Source: a bacterium | GTDB taxonomy: Bacteria > SZUA-182 > DTGQ01 | Direction of reading: 5' to 3' | DNA length: 61,827 nucleotides | Assembly: GCA_040755755.1 (NCBI GenBank) | Contig: JBFLZW010000067.1 | Location: 1-61,827 of the forward strand | The notes under the pieces: model-generated | What the model saw: the letters and a program-made list of their open reading frames with translations, nothing else | What the model was told of the DNA's origin: nothing | Database searches by the model: none | In this document: piece after piece, positions 7,782 through 15,685 of the stretch | Position numbering within the stretch: the stretch's first letter is position 1 | Layout: every line of letters starts with the position of its first letter | Position numbers and translations under genes: made by a program

Positions 7782-9142
7782 GTCTCCTTCTCTTCTCTCC
7801 CCATTACATATCGTTCAATCAGGTCGATGGTCTTTTGGGTGGCCCCGCAATTTTCCTCTACTGCCCGCAGGGCTGATTGTCCGGCCCGGTCGCGGGCTGA
7901 GCGGTCCTGCAAAAGCCCCTCAAGCTGCCTTTCCAGCTCTTCCCGGCTCTGGACCTCAAACCCTGCCCCGCAACTTTTGAGGAGCTGTGAAATCTCCCGG
8001 AAATTATCCACATGAGGGCCAAAGAGGATCGGTTTTCCATACATGGCCGGCTCAAGCAGATTGTGCCCGCCGATCGGCACCATGCTCCCTCCCACAAAAA
8101 CCACCGTTGCCAGGCTGTACATTTTTGACAGCTCACCGATGGTATCCAGGATAATCACCCGTCCGGTTTGCCCATCGGCTGATTTTCGGGCTTCTCCCTG
8201 AACGATGCGGGTCTTTCGCTCAACATACAGCCCCGCCTGGCTGCATTGATCCTCAATAGCCGGAATTTCCGGCAGGTAGCGGGGAGCGATCAGGAGAACC
8301 AGACTGGGAGAATGCGACAGAAGGTGCCGGTAGACCTCAATGACAGCTTCCTCCTCGCCCCGGTGGGTGCTTCCGGCCATCAATACCGGAACATCGGGAG
8401 AAAGGCGCAGGCCCTGAGCCAGGGTTTCCCGCTCGATTATTGAAATCCTCGTGTTTGCCTGATCAAACTTGAGATTTCCGGTGACAAAGACCCGCGCCGG
8501 ATCCGCACCAAGTTTGACAATCCTGGCCGCATCGCGGGCTGACTGCATGCCAAAAACCCTGATTCCGGCCAGAACCGGACGAAGCCAGCCCTTCACCATG
8601 CGGTATCGCTCATACGAGCGGGAGGAGATGCGGCCATTGACAATCATGACCGGCACCCTGCGCCTGGCTGCGGAATGAATCAGATTGGGCCAGATCTCCG
8701 TTTCGGTCAACAGGAGGAAACGGGGATGCATCAGCCCCATAACCCGCCCGGTAATCCACCGGAAATCGAAGGGAAGAAAGATGCTTTGCTTCTCCTGATT
8801 GCCCAGGGACTTTTTAACCATTTCGCGGCCCGTTCTGGTGACGGTGGAAATGGTCAGCGGAAGATCGGGGTAGCGGGCGGATAATTCCCGGATCAACGGG
8901 CTTGCGGCCATCACCTCGCCTACAGAAACCGCATGGATCCAGGCCGGTCGTTTGCCGCTGAACTGTCGCTGCACCGCCGGAGCATAGATGCCGAACCGCT
9001 GCCACAGGTCCTCCTTGTACTTGGCCGTGGTGAAATATTCGAATAAAAACCTCGGCATCTGACCAAGGCAGAATCCAAGCAGCAGAACATCGTACAGCCA
9101 GTACGGTGCTTCAGAATTTAATCTTTGAGATTGCCGGTCCAT
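7739..9142 (-). CDS. waaA: 3-deoxy-D-manno-octulosonic acid (Kdo) transferase
   Basis: A GT30-family enzyme that adds Kdo to lipid IVA at the cytoplasmic face of the inner membrane. Starting at the ATG at 9142 gives 467 residues, near family length; the open frame continues upstream to 9325 but those 61 residues do not resemble the family. Features are an N-terminal membrane segment (YWLYDVLLLGF), WIHAVSVGEV with the catalytic Glu region, TETEIWPN, the NGRIS block, AGSTHRGEEE, and the C-terminal GGHNLLEPA donor-site motif. The last dozen residues (TGVRSQESGEKHLF) are translated from a dispersed inverted repeat rather than conserved WaaA sequence. It is the first gene of the LPS operon. Confidence 0.94.
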   Translation of the reverse strand: MDRQSQRLNSEAPYWLYDVLLLGFCLGQMPRFLFEYFTTAKYKEDLWQRFGIYAPAVQRQFSGKRPAWIHAVSVGEVMAASPLIRELSARYPDLPLTISTVTRTGREMVKKSLGNQEKQSIFLPFDFRWITGRVMGLMHPRFLLLTETEIWPNLIHSAARRRVPVMIVNGRISSRSYERYRMVKGWLRPVLAGIRVFGMQSARDAARIVKLGADPARVFVTGNLKFDQANTRISIIERETLAQGLRLSPDVPVLMAGSTHRGEEEAVIEVYRHLLSHSPSLVLLIAPRYLPEIPAIEDQCSQAGLYVERKTRIVQGEARKSADGQTGRVIILDTIGELSKMYSLATVVFVGGSMVPIGGHNLLEPAMYGKPILFGPHVDNFREISQLLKSCGAGFEVQSREELERQLEGLLQDRSARDRAGQSALRAVEENCGATQKTIDLIERYVMGREEKETGVRSQESGEKHLF

Positions 9143-9394
9143 CGGGTTGCTTTTAGGGTGGAGTTGAGAATTAGGGAAACCTCTTATAAGAATCAAAGTC
9201 CGGGTTTCAGTAAATAGAGAATATCCGATTATCATATCCGCTACCTTCCAGCTTGTCAACTCTCTTTTCGGGCAAAATGGGGAATTTGAACAGGGAATAA
9301 ACAGGCAGCGGTATAAACCGGGCAAGAATGTCCGAATGCCTGGTTATGCTCAAAAAGAGCGGGGCAATTGCCTTTTCAAGAATTTGGTGGTAAA

Positions 9395-9871
9395 ATGGTT
9401 AATATGAAGAAAGAGAGCGATCAGAAAGTCATCGCCGTAAATAAAAAGGCTTCATTCGATTACTTTATTCAGGAAACCCTGGAAGCGGGGATTGTCCTGC
9501 AAGGGACCGAGGTAAAGTCCATCCGGGAGGGAAGAATAAACCTGAAGGACAGCTATGCCAAGGTCGAGGGAGATGAGGTTTATCTCCTCAATTGCCATAT
9601 CAGCCCGTATAGTCATAGCGCCTTCTATAATCACGAGCCGACCAGAAAGCGAAAGCTCCTGCTCAAAAAACGCCAGATCAAAAGGCTCATCGGCAAGGCG
9701 CTCGAAAAAGGGCAGACCGTAGTCCCTCTCAAGGTATACCTGAAGCGGAATCTGGTGAAGGTGGAAATTGCCCTGGCTGAGGGCAAGAAATTATACGATA
9801 AGAGAGAGACGTTAAAGCGCAAAGAAGAGGAAAAAAATATGGCGCGGGCCCTGAAGGCTAAGTACCGGTAA
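9395..9871 (+). CDS. smpB: SsrA-binding protein SmpB
   Basis: SmpB binds tmRNA and delivers it to stalled ribosomes for trans-translation. The 158-residue protein shows the classic blocks NKKASFDYFI, EAGIVLQGTEVKSIR, LKDSYAKV, the HISPYSH segment and RKRKLLLKKRQIKRL. The basic C-terminal tail (KREEEKNMARALKAKYR-like) enters the decoding centre in characterised SmpBs. The ATG at 9395 has GGTGG four bases upstream; an earlier in-frame start at 9368 and a later one at 9404 are possible. The tmRNA gene follows only 47 bases downstream, so both partners are together. Confidence 0.96.
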   Translation: MVNMKKESDQKVIAVNKKASFDYFIQETLEAGIVLQGTEVKSIREGRINLKDSYAKVEGDEVYLLNCHISPYSHSAFYNHEPTRKRKLLLKKRQIKRLIGKALEKGQTVVPLKVYLKRNLVKVEIALAEGKKLYDKRETLKRKEEEKNMARALKAKYR

Positions 9872-9918
9872 GGGTCTGTGCCGCAATCAATAACAATTTT
9901 ACCGAATGAATAAAAAAA

Positions 9919-10285
9919 GGGGGCGATCTGGTTTCGACGGGGATAGTTGAGGCAAGGGTTGCATGTCGAGGTCCTGTCACCTCGTTAAACAATAGGAAAA
10001 ATACAACTGCCAACAACGAATTGGCTCTGGCTGCCTAACTAGCCGTTAGTGCGGTCACGTCCTCTTGCCCTTTGGCCTTGTGGGGGTAAGTTTCGGGCGT
10101 CATACTCACGAGGATAGCCGGCTCTTCCTGGCTCGGGGAGTGCCGGTGAAAACTTTGAGCTGGTGAGTCCTTTAATCCCCGCCTCTCGGAGTGGGGACTC
10201 ACGAGACTGAAATGCGAGGCTAAACATGTAGATATCCTTAGCTGAATATCTTCGGACGGGGGTTCGATTCCCCCCGCCTCCACCA
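9919..10285 (+). ncRNA. ssrA: Transfer-messenger RNA (tmRNA)
   Basis: The 5' end GGGGGCG pairs over seven positions (one G-U) with CGCCTCC immediately before the terminal ACCA, forming the tRNA-like acceptor stem. The D-loop region has the tmRNA hallmark CTGGTTTCGACGGG, and the T arm is GGGGGTTCGATTCCCCC. The tag frame ends with codons for ANNELALAA followed by TAA at 10036-10038 and a nearby TAG. Upstream codons in the same frame read RKNTT, so the tag is probably 13-14 residues plus the charged alanine; the exact resume codon (AGG at 9994 or AAA at 9997) is inferred. The total is 367 bases, one-piece rather than permuted, and it lies directly behind smpB. Confidence 0.96.
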
Positions 10286-10305
10286 ATTTTACTCTCATGA
10301 CAAGA

Positions 10306-10339
10306 GGTAGCGCAGGTAAAAACCCGCTACCCTTTTTTT
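10306..10339 (+). terminator. Intrinsic terminator of ssrA
   Basis: GGTAGCG (10306-10312) pairs with CGCTACC (10325-10331) across a 12-base loop and is followed by a run of T residues. It lies 20 bases after the tmRNA 3' end, a good position for terminating smpB-ssrA. Confidence 0.88.
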
Positions 10340-10367
10340 ATTCTTATAACCCCCAATATCCCCCTGA

Positions 10368-10879
10368 TGGTTGATGATAAAATATGGGAATTATTACGAG
10401 CCTCAAGGAAGAGCAGGAGAATATGCTCTGCTTGCCTGTAATATTTACAAGGGTGCACGCACAGGTGCGGGTATTGCTATTGACCGAAAGTGTTCAAGAA
10501 ATCCCCGGAAAAATATTACAGCCATGCAAACCCCAAAGAGGATATCAGAGCGAGATTGGAAAAGGATTGCGTCAAGCATCAGGACGATCCACGGGAAATT
10601 CTCGTTTCTTTCATCGGCGATCCTTATCAGCCGGAAGAGATGAGGCTGGAGCTTACCAGAGAGTCGATCAAACTGTTAATCAGGTATAACCTGACCTTTA
10701 CCATCCTGACGAAAGGCGGAACGAGGGGCCGGAGAGATTTTGATTTGCTGGAGGGCTACGGTAAAAGCCGGTTCGGGACCACCCTGATATTACCTCAAAA
10801 AGAGTTTAACGGACTTGAGCTGACGATAGAGGAAAACCTTCGGCGTAATTTCCTTTTGAGCAGGTCTGATACGGCATAA
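10368..10879 (+). pseudogene. Degraded radical-SAM protein (SPL/COG1533-like)
   Basis: Remnant of a radical-SAM gene related to the spore-photolyase-like family. The first frame (from the ATG at 10371) encodes a YYEPQGRAGEYALLACNIYKG segment. The reading frame then shifts by one base at about 10453, apparently a lost base before TGC. The new frame reads CTHRCGYCY, the CX3CX2C iron-sulfur motif, and meets a TGA stop at 10481-10483. It then continues open from 10484 to 10879, with blocks SFIGDPYQPEE, FTILTKGG and KSRFGTTL. The C-terminal half usual in the family is absent. So there are three separate lesions: frameshift, stop and truncation. It sits between the ssrA terminator and the convergent PARIS-like genes. 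Confidence 0.85.
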
Positions 10880-10913
10880 GTCACCAGAATCTGCTTACCA
10901 TTCCCCGGAAACT

Positions 10914-11771
10914 TCATACATGCAGAATACTTCGACCTGTTTCTTTCTGCCACTGAAGTATTTCCTCATATAATCTGGTTTGGGTGAACATGGTAAAATC
11001 GAATGCCAGCCGTAAAGTAGCAGCAATATCTTCTGCGAGACATTCACTTTCCTTCCTTGTAGCAATTGCACGTCTCATCGCAATTGATAGAACACCAATC
11101 ATGTCCTTTCCACAGCATATCTGCCAAAGGTCATAGCCTTTGCTTTTCAGAGAGACAAGCTCTGCTTCAAGCTGCTGGTCATCCATAGAGCTATTTGAAG
11201 ATAATTCCATGACTTTTCTAATCATCTTGCTTACATTAATCTTAACTTCTTTCTTATCAATAAACTTATCATACTTCAAGCCCTCGAAAGTCAATTTTAG
11301 ATGTAAAATTTCAGAAATAAACCTCAAATAACCTATGGGGGAGGAACATTGGAGTATATGTTCACGAACCGTTGTTCTACAAGCTTCACAAAAGCTTTTT
11401 ACTTTTTCACTGCTTGCAAACTCATCTAAATAATTGTCGAGGGCAGCGGACGCAAATATCATACATTCGAGGTCATGGAAGTCAGTAAACAGGAAGTTAA
11501 CACTTTTTCTGGCAATATCTCGTAAGCGATCAAAATCACTATCGGCTATTACGATAACATCTTTTGCTTGAACACCGCCCAATTGTTCCCAGGCATCAAT
11601 TGCATTCTGTTTTCCATGAGCGATAATGACTCTACAGGTATGATCATCGAGAAACCGTTTGTAAACCTTAGAATCATCCGGGCCTTCCACTATCAAAAAC
11701 GATCCTTGGTAGCCGGACCGCTTCATTCTTATTGAATTGGCAACATAAAAACCAGTGATTCGTTCTTTCAC
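10914..11771 (-). CDS. ariB: DUF4435 TOPRIM-like effector, AriB-like
   Basis: A 285-residue protein of the DUF4435 family. A TOPRIM-like core is visible: glutamate in FLIVEGPDD (E29), the DxD pair in VIVIADSDFDRL (D77, D79), and the later acidic HDLECMIFA. In the PARIS system, AriB is a nuclease-type effector held by the AriA ATPase and released on sensing phage anti-restriction proteins; known AriB cleaves tRNA. The start is GTG at 11771, two bases after the ariA stop, with AAGGA upstream. The two genes are plainly one unit. The specific system name rests on the AAA plus DUF4435 pairing, which I recognise but cannot confirm by search; other DUF4435 systems are the alternative. Confidence 0.72.
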   Translation of the reverse strand: MKERITGFYVANSIRMKRSGYQGSFLIVEGPDDSKVYKRFLDDHTCRVIIAHGKQNAIDAWEQLGGVQAKDVIVIADSDFDRLRDIARKSVNFLFTDFHDLECMIFASAALDNYLDEFASSEKVKSFCEACRTTVREHILQCSSPIGYLRFISEILHLKLTFEGLKYDKFIDKKEVKINVSKMIRKVMELSSNSSMDDQQLEAELVSLKSKGYDLWQICCGKDMIGVLSIAMRRAIATRKESECLAEDIAATLRLAFDFTMFTQTRLYEEILQWQKETGRSILHV

Positions 11772-11773
11772 CC

Positions 11774-13102
11774 TTATGGTCCTTCAAGCTGAACAGTCAG
11801 GTCCCAGCGGTCATTAATGATTTCCGGAGAGTGTGTAGCCAATAAGACATCAAAGCCAGAGAGTGATGTAATCTTTGTGAGATCAGCCAGAAATCTCTCC
11901 TGCCATGCTATATGCAGTGAAATCTCAGGCTCATCAATGAGGATGAGAGAATTTGGCGGAACCTTAAATAAGAGCTGGTATAGTAACACAACTTCATGCT
12001 GTTCCCCGGAAGAAAGGCTATCCGGAAGGAGAGGAGCATTACTATCGCAGAGGAAGTGAAAACCCTCCTGCTTCTCGATAATAAGCTTTTTATACCGAAA
12101 TTGCTCATTAATAATGCCTTTGAAGATTTCTATCTTAGATGCGAGTTCATCAAGCACATTGAGCTTCTGCTGAACATCATCTACGTAAACGGAGAGAACT
12201 GCCAGCTTGCTTTCATCGATATCCTTAGTAAGAGGCAAATTAAAATCCCGTTCTTTATCAAGTATGCCAACTTCGACATACCTTTGGCGCTGTGCCTCAA
12301 GCTCACTGAGTTTTTTTTCAAGCTCCTCAGCAGATAGCATTGCAGAGGCTCGCTGATCTACCAATCGTATTGGAAATGTGCTATCAAGCTTTTGAGATAA
12401 ATTTGCATAATCTGCAAGCTTTTTCTGAATAACGCTTGCAATCTCTTTTGAGTACTCCACAACGGAGGGTTCTAAGGGCTCTCGGAGTTTGGTATTTGTA
12501 TTTCTTGAGGAATATAGACGCCTTGTGTCAATGAAATGAACAAAAATTTTAGAGCGCAACTTTTTAAGCCATTCCGGCGTGGAACTTTCTCTCAGCATAC
12601 TGGTCTTGGATATCGGTAGTTCTTCACCATATCTGTCTATAACATCTGGTAAGGTCAGCTTTTCGCCGGTTCTTCGATCCATCCAGAGCTCTGAGCTGAC
12701 CCTTATAAGCCCAGGGATTATATCCTCGAATGAATGAAGAGGAAAATCCGGACGGATATCTCTCGCAAGTGGATTATATGTGTACGAATCCTGGTTCCCA
12801 TCCGGGGATCTGAATTCAAACGTCAAAGACTTGGCATCCATTCCCTTCTTCGAGTTTTTTAGTTTTGCCTGGGAAATAGTTAATTCAGAGTTGTCATCGA
12901 ATTTTATCGAAATCGCTGAGAATGGATATTTCCGGAGGTAGAAATATCTCCCATTAAAAATGTCGCTTATTATTTGAAGAATTGCAGTCTTGCCATATCC
13001 ATTAGGCCCATGAATTATAGTTATCTTGTCCTTGAGTTTCATCATAATTCTGTGGTTGAAAAGGTTAAACAGACCTGTAACAGATATTTCGCTGATTCTC
13101 AT
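11774..13102 (-). CDS. ariA: AAA/ABC-type ATPase, AriA-like
   Basis: A 442-residue SMC/ABC-like ATPase. Walker A is GPNGYGKT at residues 32-39; a central coiled-coil-prone region follows (SAEELEKKLSELEAQRQ). The ABC-like signature LSSGEQ is at about 363, Walker B LILIDEPE at about 386, and the H-loop THSPE at about 423. This is the architecture of the AAA_15/AAA_21 ATPase AriA of PARIS, which forms a scaffold around AriB. The frame opens with TTG at 13123, but the ATG at 13102 has a GGAAGGGGG purine run ten bases upstream and is preferred. It is AT-rich relative to recX and recA, consistent with acquisition. Pairing with the DUF4435 gene two bases downstream supports the call. Confidence 0.72.
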   Translation of the reverse strand: MRISEISVTGLFNLFNHRIMMKLKDKITIIHGPNGYGKTAILQIISDIFNGRYFYLRKYPFSAISIKFDDNSELTISQAKLKNSKKGMDAKSLTFEFRSPDGNQDSYTYNPLARDIRPDFPLHSFEDIIPGLIRVSSELWMDRRTGEKLTLPDVIDRYGEELPISKTSMLRESSTPEWLKKLRSKIFVHFIDTRRLYSSRNTNTKLREPLEPSVVEYSKEIASVIQKKLADYANLSQKLDSTFPIRLVDQRASAMLSAEELEKKLSELEAQRQRYVEVGILDKERDFNLPLTKDIDESKLAVLSVYVDDVQQKLNVLDELASKIEIFKGIINEQFRYKKLIIEKQEGFHFLCDSNAPLLPDSLSSGEQHEVVLLYQLLFKVPPNSLILIDEPEISLHIAWQERFLADLTKITSLSGFDVLLATHSPEIINDRWDLTVQLEGP

Positions 13103-13158
13103 ATCTACACTGCCCCCTTCCAATTATGAATATTTCAAAGCCGATGAGCATCTGCACA

Positions 13159-13356
13159 TTACCCCCTCTTCCTTGTATAACTAATAGACTCCTTGACGGT
13201 TTCCCATTCTGGAGCAGTCTCCGAGAGTTCTTCAATAATATCATTCCAGTCTGCCTGTATATAAGAAGGAAGAGATTTCCTTTGCCGCAGCGCATGGTTA
13301 ACTTTTTTGATAAAATCCTTGTCAATACCAGAGGGCATCTGTGAATATACCATCAT
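13159..13356 (-). CDS. Small unknown protein coupled to recX
   Basis: A 65-residue ORF with no family I recognise. Its tandem ATGATG start (13356/13353) overlaps the recX TGA stop, the arrangement seen in translationally coupled genes, and it ends 56 bases before the ariA start. The product has a mixed charged helix-like first half and an acidic second half (NDIIEELSETAPEWETVKES), ending in basic YTRKRG. There is no signal peptide or membrane segment. An overlapping 86-residue frame (13065-13325) is less likely because it runs into ariA. It may be a real small gene of the recA operon, a third component of the PARIS-like unit, or a remnant of the insertion junction. Confidence 0.5.
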   Translation of the reverse strand: MMVYSQMPSGIDKDFIKKVNHALRQRKSLPSYIQADWNDIIEELSETAPEWETVKESISYTRKRG

Positions 13357-13877
13357 AGTTCTCCATCAGGGCAGTCATCGAAATCCTCATCCCCTGCCGG
13401 TCCTCCAAGCACTTCCAGCACCGTCTCCCGGATGATGGAGCGGGGAAATCCGTGCCGGGCAAGAAGGCTGATGAGGCTTCGCATCAGCTTTTCTCTATCT
13501 CCCTTGCGAAAGCTGCGGATGCGCTTTCGCGCGAGCCGAAGGGCCACTTCCCTTTCTCTGCCTTCAGGATGATCATAGGCTCTTCGGATTACATCGTCGA
13601 TAATTTCAGCCGGGATGCCTTTGAGCCGAAGCTCCTGCCTGAGCAGGATTCTGCCGCTCAGCTTCCGGTTAATCGAAAAGTCAGCCCAATCCTCGGCAAA
13701 CATGCGGTCATCCAGGTACCGGCGCTCGGCCAGGTACTCGATAACATCGTGAGCCACCTCATCGGAGCAGCCCTTGCGCCGAAGCCGCTCATATACCTCT
13801 TTGCTGCTCCGGGGGCGGCAGGAAAGGTAATTGAGGGCCAGGTCCCTGGCCCTCTGGAAGTCTTCTTCTGCTGGCAT
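13353..13877 (-). CDS. recX: RecA regulatory protein RecX
   Basis: RecX is a small helical protein that caps or destabilises RecA filaments. This 174-residue copy shows the three-repeat architecture: an N-terminal ALNYLSCRPRSSKEVYERL block, a YLAERRYLDDRMFAEDW block, and LRLKGIPAEIIDDVIRRA. The C-terminal third repeat, ending LARHGFPRSIIRETV, is complete. It follows recA by 44 bases on the same strand, the usual position, and its TGA overlaps the start of the next small ORF. Its GC-richer composition matches recA, unlike the AT-rich genes that follow. Confidence 0.94.
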   Translation of the reverse strand: MPAEEDFQRARDLALNYLSCRPRSSKEVYERLRRKGCSDEVAHDVIEYLAERRYLDDRMFAEDWADFSINRKLSGRILLRQELRLKGIPAEIIDDVIRRAYDHPEGREREVALRLARKRIRSFRKGDREKLMRSLISLLARHGFPRSIIRETVLEVLGGPAGDEDFDDCPDGEL

Positions 13878-13921
13878 AATTCACCATTCGAAGGGGTGCA
13901 GTCCTCCTGGGAGGATCATTA

Positions 13922-14992
13922 TCACTCCTCGAAGTCGCTCTCCTCTCCATCTCCTGCTGAGCTCCCTTTGGGAGAGGCGGAGCCCCCCATCGCTCTGATC
14001 TTGTCAGCGATTTCCTGGAAGATGTCAGGGTTACTCTTGAGAAAGAGCCGGGCGTTCTCGCGTCCCTGGCCCAGCTTCTCGTTTCCGTAGCTGAACCAGG
14101 CCCCGCTCTTTTGGATCAGTTCCTTTTGCAGGGCTACATCCAGCAGGGCTCCTTCTTTGGAGATTCCCTCGCTGTAGAGGATATCGAATTCAGCGCTCCG
14201 AAACGGAGGTGCGACCTTGTTTTTCGTAACCTTGACTATGGCCCGGCTGCCGATCATCTCTTCGCCGACCTTGATCGGGCTTCCTTTTCGGATTTCCATC
14301 CGGACCGAAGCATAAAACTTCAGGGCCCGTCCGCCGGTGGTTGTCTCAGGATTGCCGAACATCATGCCGATTTTCTCCCTCACCTGGTTGATGAAAACGA
14401 CACAGGTTCTGGATTTGGAAATAGCGCCGGTCAGTTTGCGCAGAGCCTGTGACATCAGACGGGCCTGAACACCCATATGGGAGTCGCCCATATCTCCCTC
14501 AAGCTCGGCCCGGGGGACAAGAGCGGCTACCGAATCGACCACGATGATATCCAGAGCGGTGCTGCGGACCAGGGTTTCGGTAATCTCCAATGCCTGTTCG
14601 CCGGTATCGGGCTGCGAGATCAGGAGGTCATCCGTATTGACCCCAAGCTTTTTGGCATAAACCGGATCCATGGCATGCTCGGCATCGATAAAAGCTGCCA
14701 TGCCTCCCAGTTTCTGGGCTTCGGCTACGATATGCAGGGCCAGGGTCGTTTTTCCTGAAGATTCCTGGCCATAGATCTCGATGACCCGGCCGCGGGGTAC
14801 TCCATTCACGCCAAGGGCCATGTCCAGGGTCAGCACTCCGGTGGGAATGACCGGGATATCCATGGCGAAATTCGACCCCAGCTTCATGATCGATCCCTTG
14901 CCAAAGGATCGCTCGATCTGATGCATGGCTAAATCAAGGGCTTTCAGTTTTTCTTTTCTGGCATCTTCCATATTTATTGTTTTATCTTCCAT
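13922..14992 (-). CDS. recA: Recombinase RecA
   Basis: RecA polymerises on single-stranded DNA for homologous repair and SOS induction. From the ATG at 14992 it is 356 residues, the normal length. The family blocks are intact: [17 protein letters not shown], Walker [20 protein letters not shown], Walker [13 protein letters not shown], loop region [17 protein letters not shown], and [16 protein letters not shown]. The acidic C-terminal tail ([10 protein letters not shown]) is present. The frame extends to 15082, but those 30 residues are not RecA-like and the chosen start has AAGGAG upstream, though with a long 13-base spacing. A MEDARKEK start at 14971 is a weaker alternative. The order is cinA-thpR-recA-recX. 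Confidence 0.97.
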   Translation of the reverse strand: MEDKTINMEDARKEKLKALDLAMHQIERSFGKGSIMKLGSNFAMDIPVIPTGVLTLDMALGVNGVPRGRVIEIYGQESSGKTTLALHIVAEAQKLGGMAAFIDAEHAMDPVYAKKLGVNTDDLLISQPDTGEQALEITETLVRSTALDIIVVDSVAALVPRAELEGDMGDSHMGVQARLMSQALRKLTGAISKSRTCVVFINQVREKIGMMFGNPETTTGGRALKFYASVRMEIRKGSPIKVGEEMIGSRAIVKVTKNKVAPPFRSAEFDILYSEGISKEGALLDVALQKELIQKSGAWFSYGNEKLGQGRENARLFLKSNPDIFQEIADKIRAMGGSASPKGSSAGDGEESDFEE

Positions 14993-15097
14993 AATTGTTG
15001 TGTTTCTCCTTAAAGATATCTGCTGGATATCCATTTCCCCGGCTTCCTGCCGGGTTCTCGTCATGCTCGCCACCAACCCCATGCTGCCATAGAAAAA

Positions 15098-15685
15098 TCA
15101 GACCAGCGGGATCCGCCCCAGCTCGGTATGAACCGCTCCTTCAGGCCGCAGGTCACTTTTCATCAGCCTGATGTCCCGGATCATTGCCTGGCCGAACACC
15201 GGGTGGGGCACATCGGCCAGGAGCTTGCCCAGAGCTGCCGCGCCTTCGAGAGAGCGAATCCTGCCCAGAGTGAGATGGGGATTGAACTTCTTCTTTTCCC
15301 TCGGAAAACCAAGAGCGGCCAGTTCCTCTTCCACCCTCGCCTGGACGATCCGCAAGGGCTCCACTCCTTCCGAAATCCCGACCCAGACCACCCGCGGATT
15401 TCGCAGACCGGGGAAAACCCCGATCCCCTCAATTTTTAGATTAAAGGCTTTGACTTCCTCGGCTGCCTTTCGAAGCGCATGCAAGATAGGCCCGACCTGA
15501 ACCGCGGCAATATCTCCCAGAAACTTTACGGTCAGGTGTATCGTCTCCGGCTTGACCCAGCTCACCCGGCAGGCCGTCTTTTGAGCTTCCTTCATCAGTC
15601 TGGCCTGAAGATTGCCGATCTCCTTCTGGATGCCGGGATCAATAGCCATGGCCACAAAGGATCGAATAACCTCGTTCTCTTTCAT
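15098..15685 (-). CDS. thpR: RNA 2',3'-cyclic phosphodiesterase (2'-5' RNA ligase family)
   Basis: A 2H-phosphoesterase superfamily protein of 195 residues. Both catalytic HxTx motifs are visible, HLTV (about residues 50-53) and HLTL (about 137-140). The N-terminus RSFVAMAID is typical. Homologues hydrolyse 2',3'-cyclic phosphates on RNA ends or join 2'-5' linkages; the natural substrate is unclear. The ATG at 15685 overlaps the cinA stop as ATGA. The open frame continues upstream to 16081, but that stretch is simply cinA read out of frame, so the short start is right. Its place between cinA and recA is a common gene order. Confidence 0.93.
   Translation of the reverse strand: MKENEVIRSFVAMAIDPGIQKEIGNLQARLMKEAQKTACRVSWVKPETIHLTVKFLGDIAAVQVGPILHALRKAAEEVKAFNLKIEGIGVFPGLRNPRVVWVGISEGVEPLRIVQARVEEELAALGFPREKKKFNPHLTLGRIRSLEGAAALGKLLADVPHPVFGQAMIRDIRLMKSDLRPEGAVHTELGRIPLV

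Noticed and set aside
9143-9325. 61-residue N-terminal extension of WaaA
   Set aside because: Not conserved in the family; the ATG at 9142 gives a normal WaaA N-terminus.
10481-10483. In-frame TGA after CX3CX2CY read as selenocysteine
   Set aside because: A separate frameshift lies 27 bases upstream and the C-terminal half is missing, so the gene is degraded. No SECIS-like hairpin was looked for successfully.
13065-13325. 86-codon alternative frame between recX and ariA
   Set aside because: Runs into ariA and lacks the coupled start that the 65-codon frame has.
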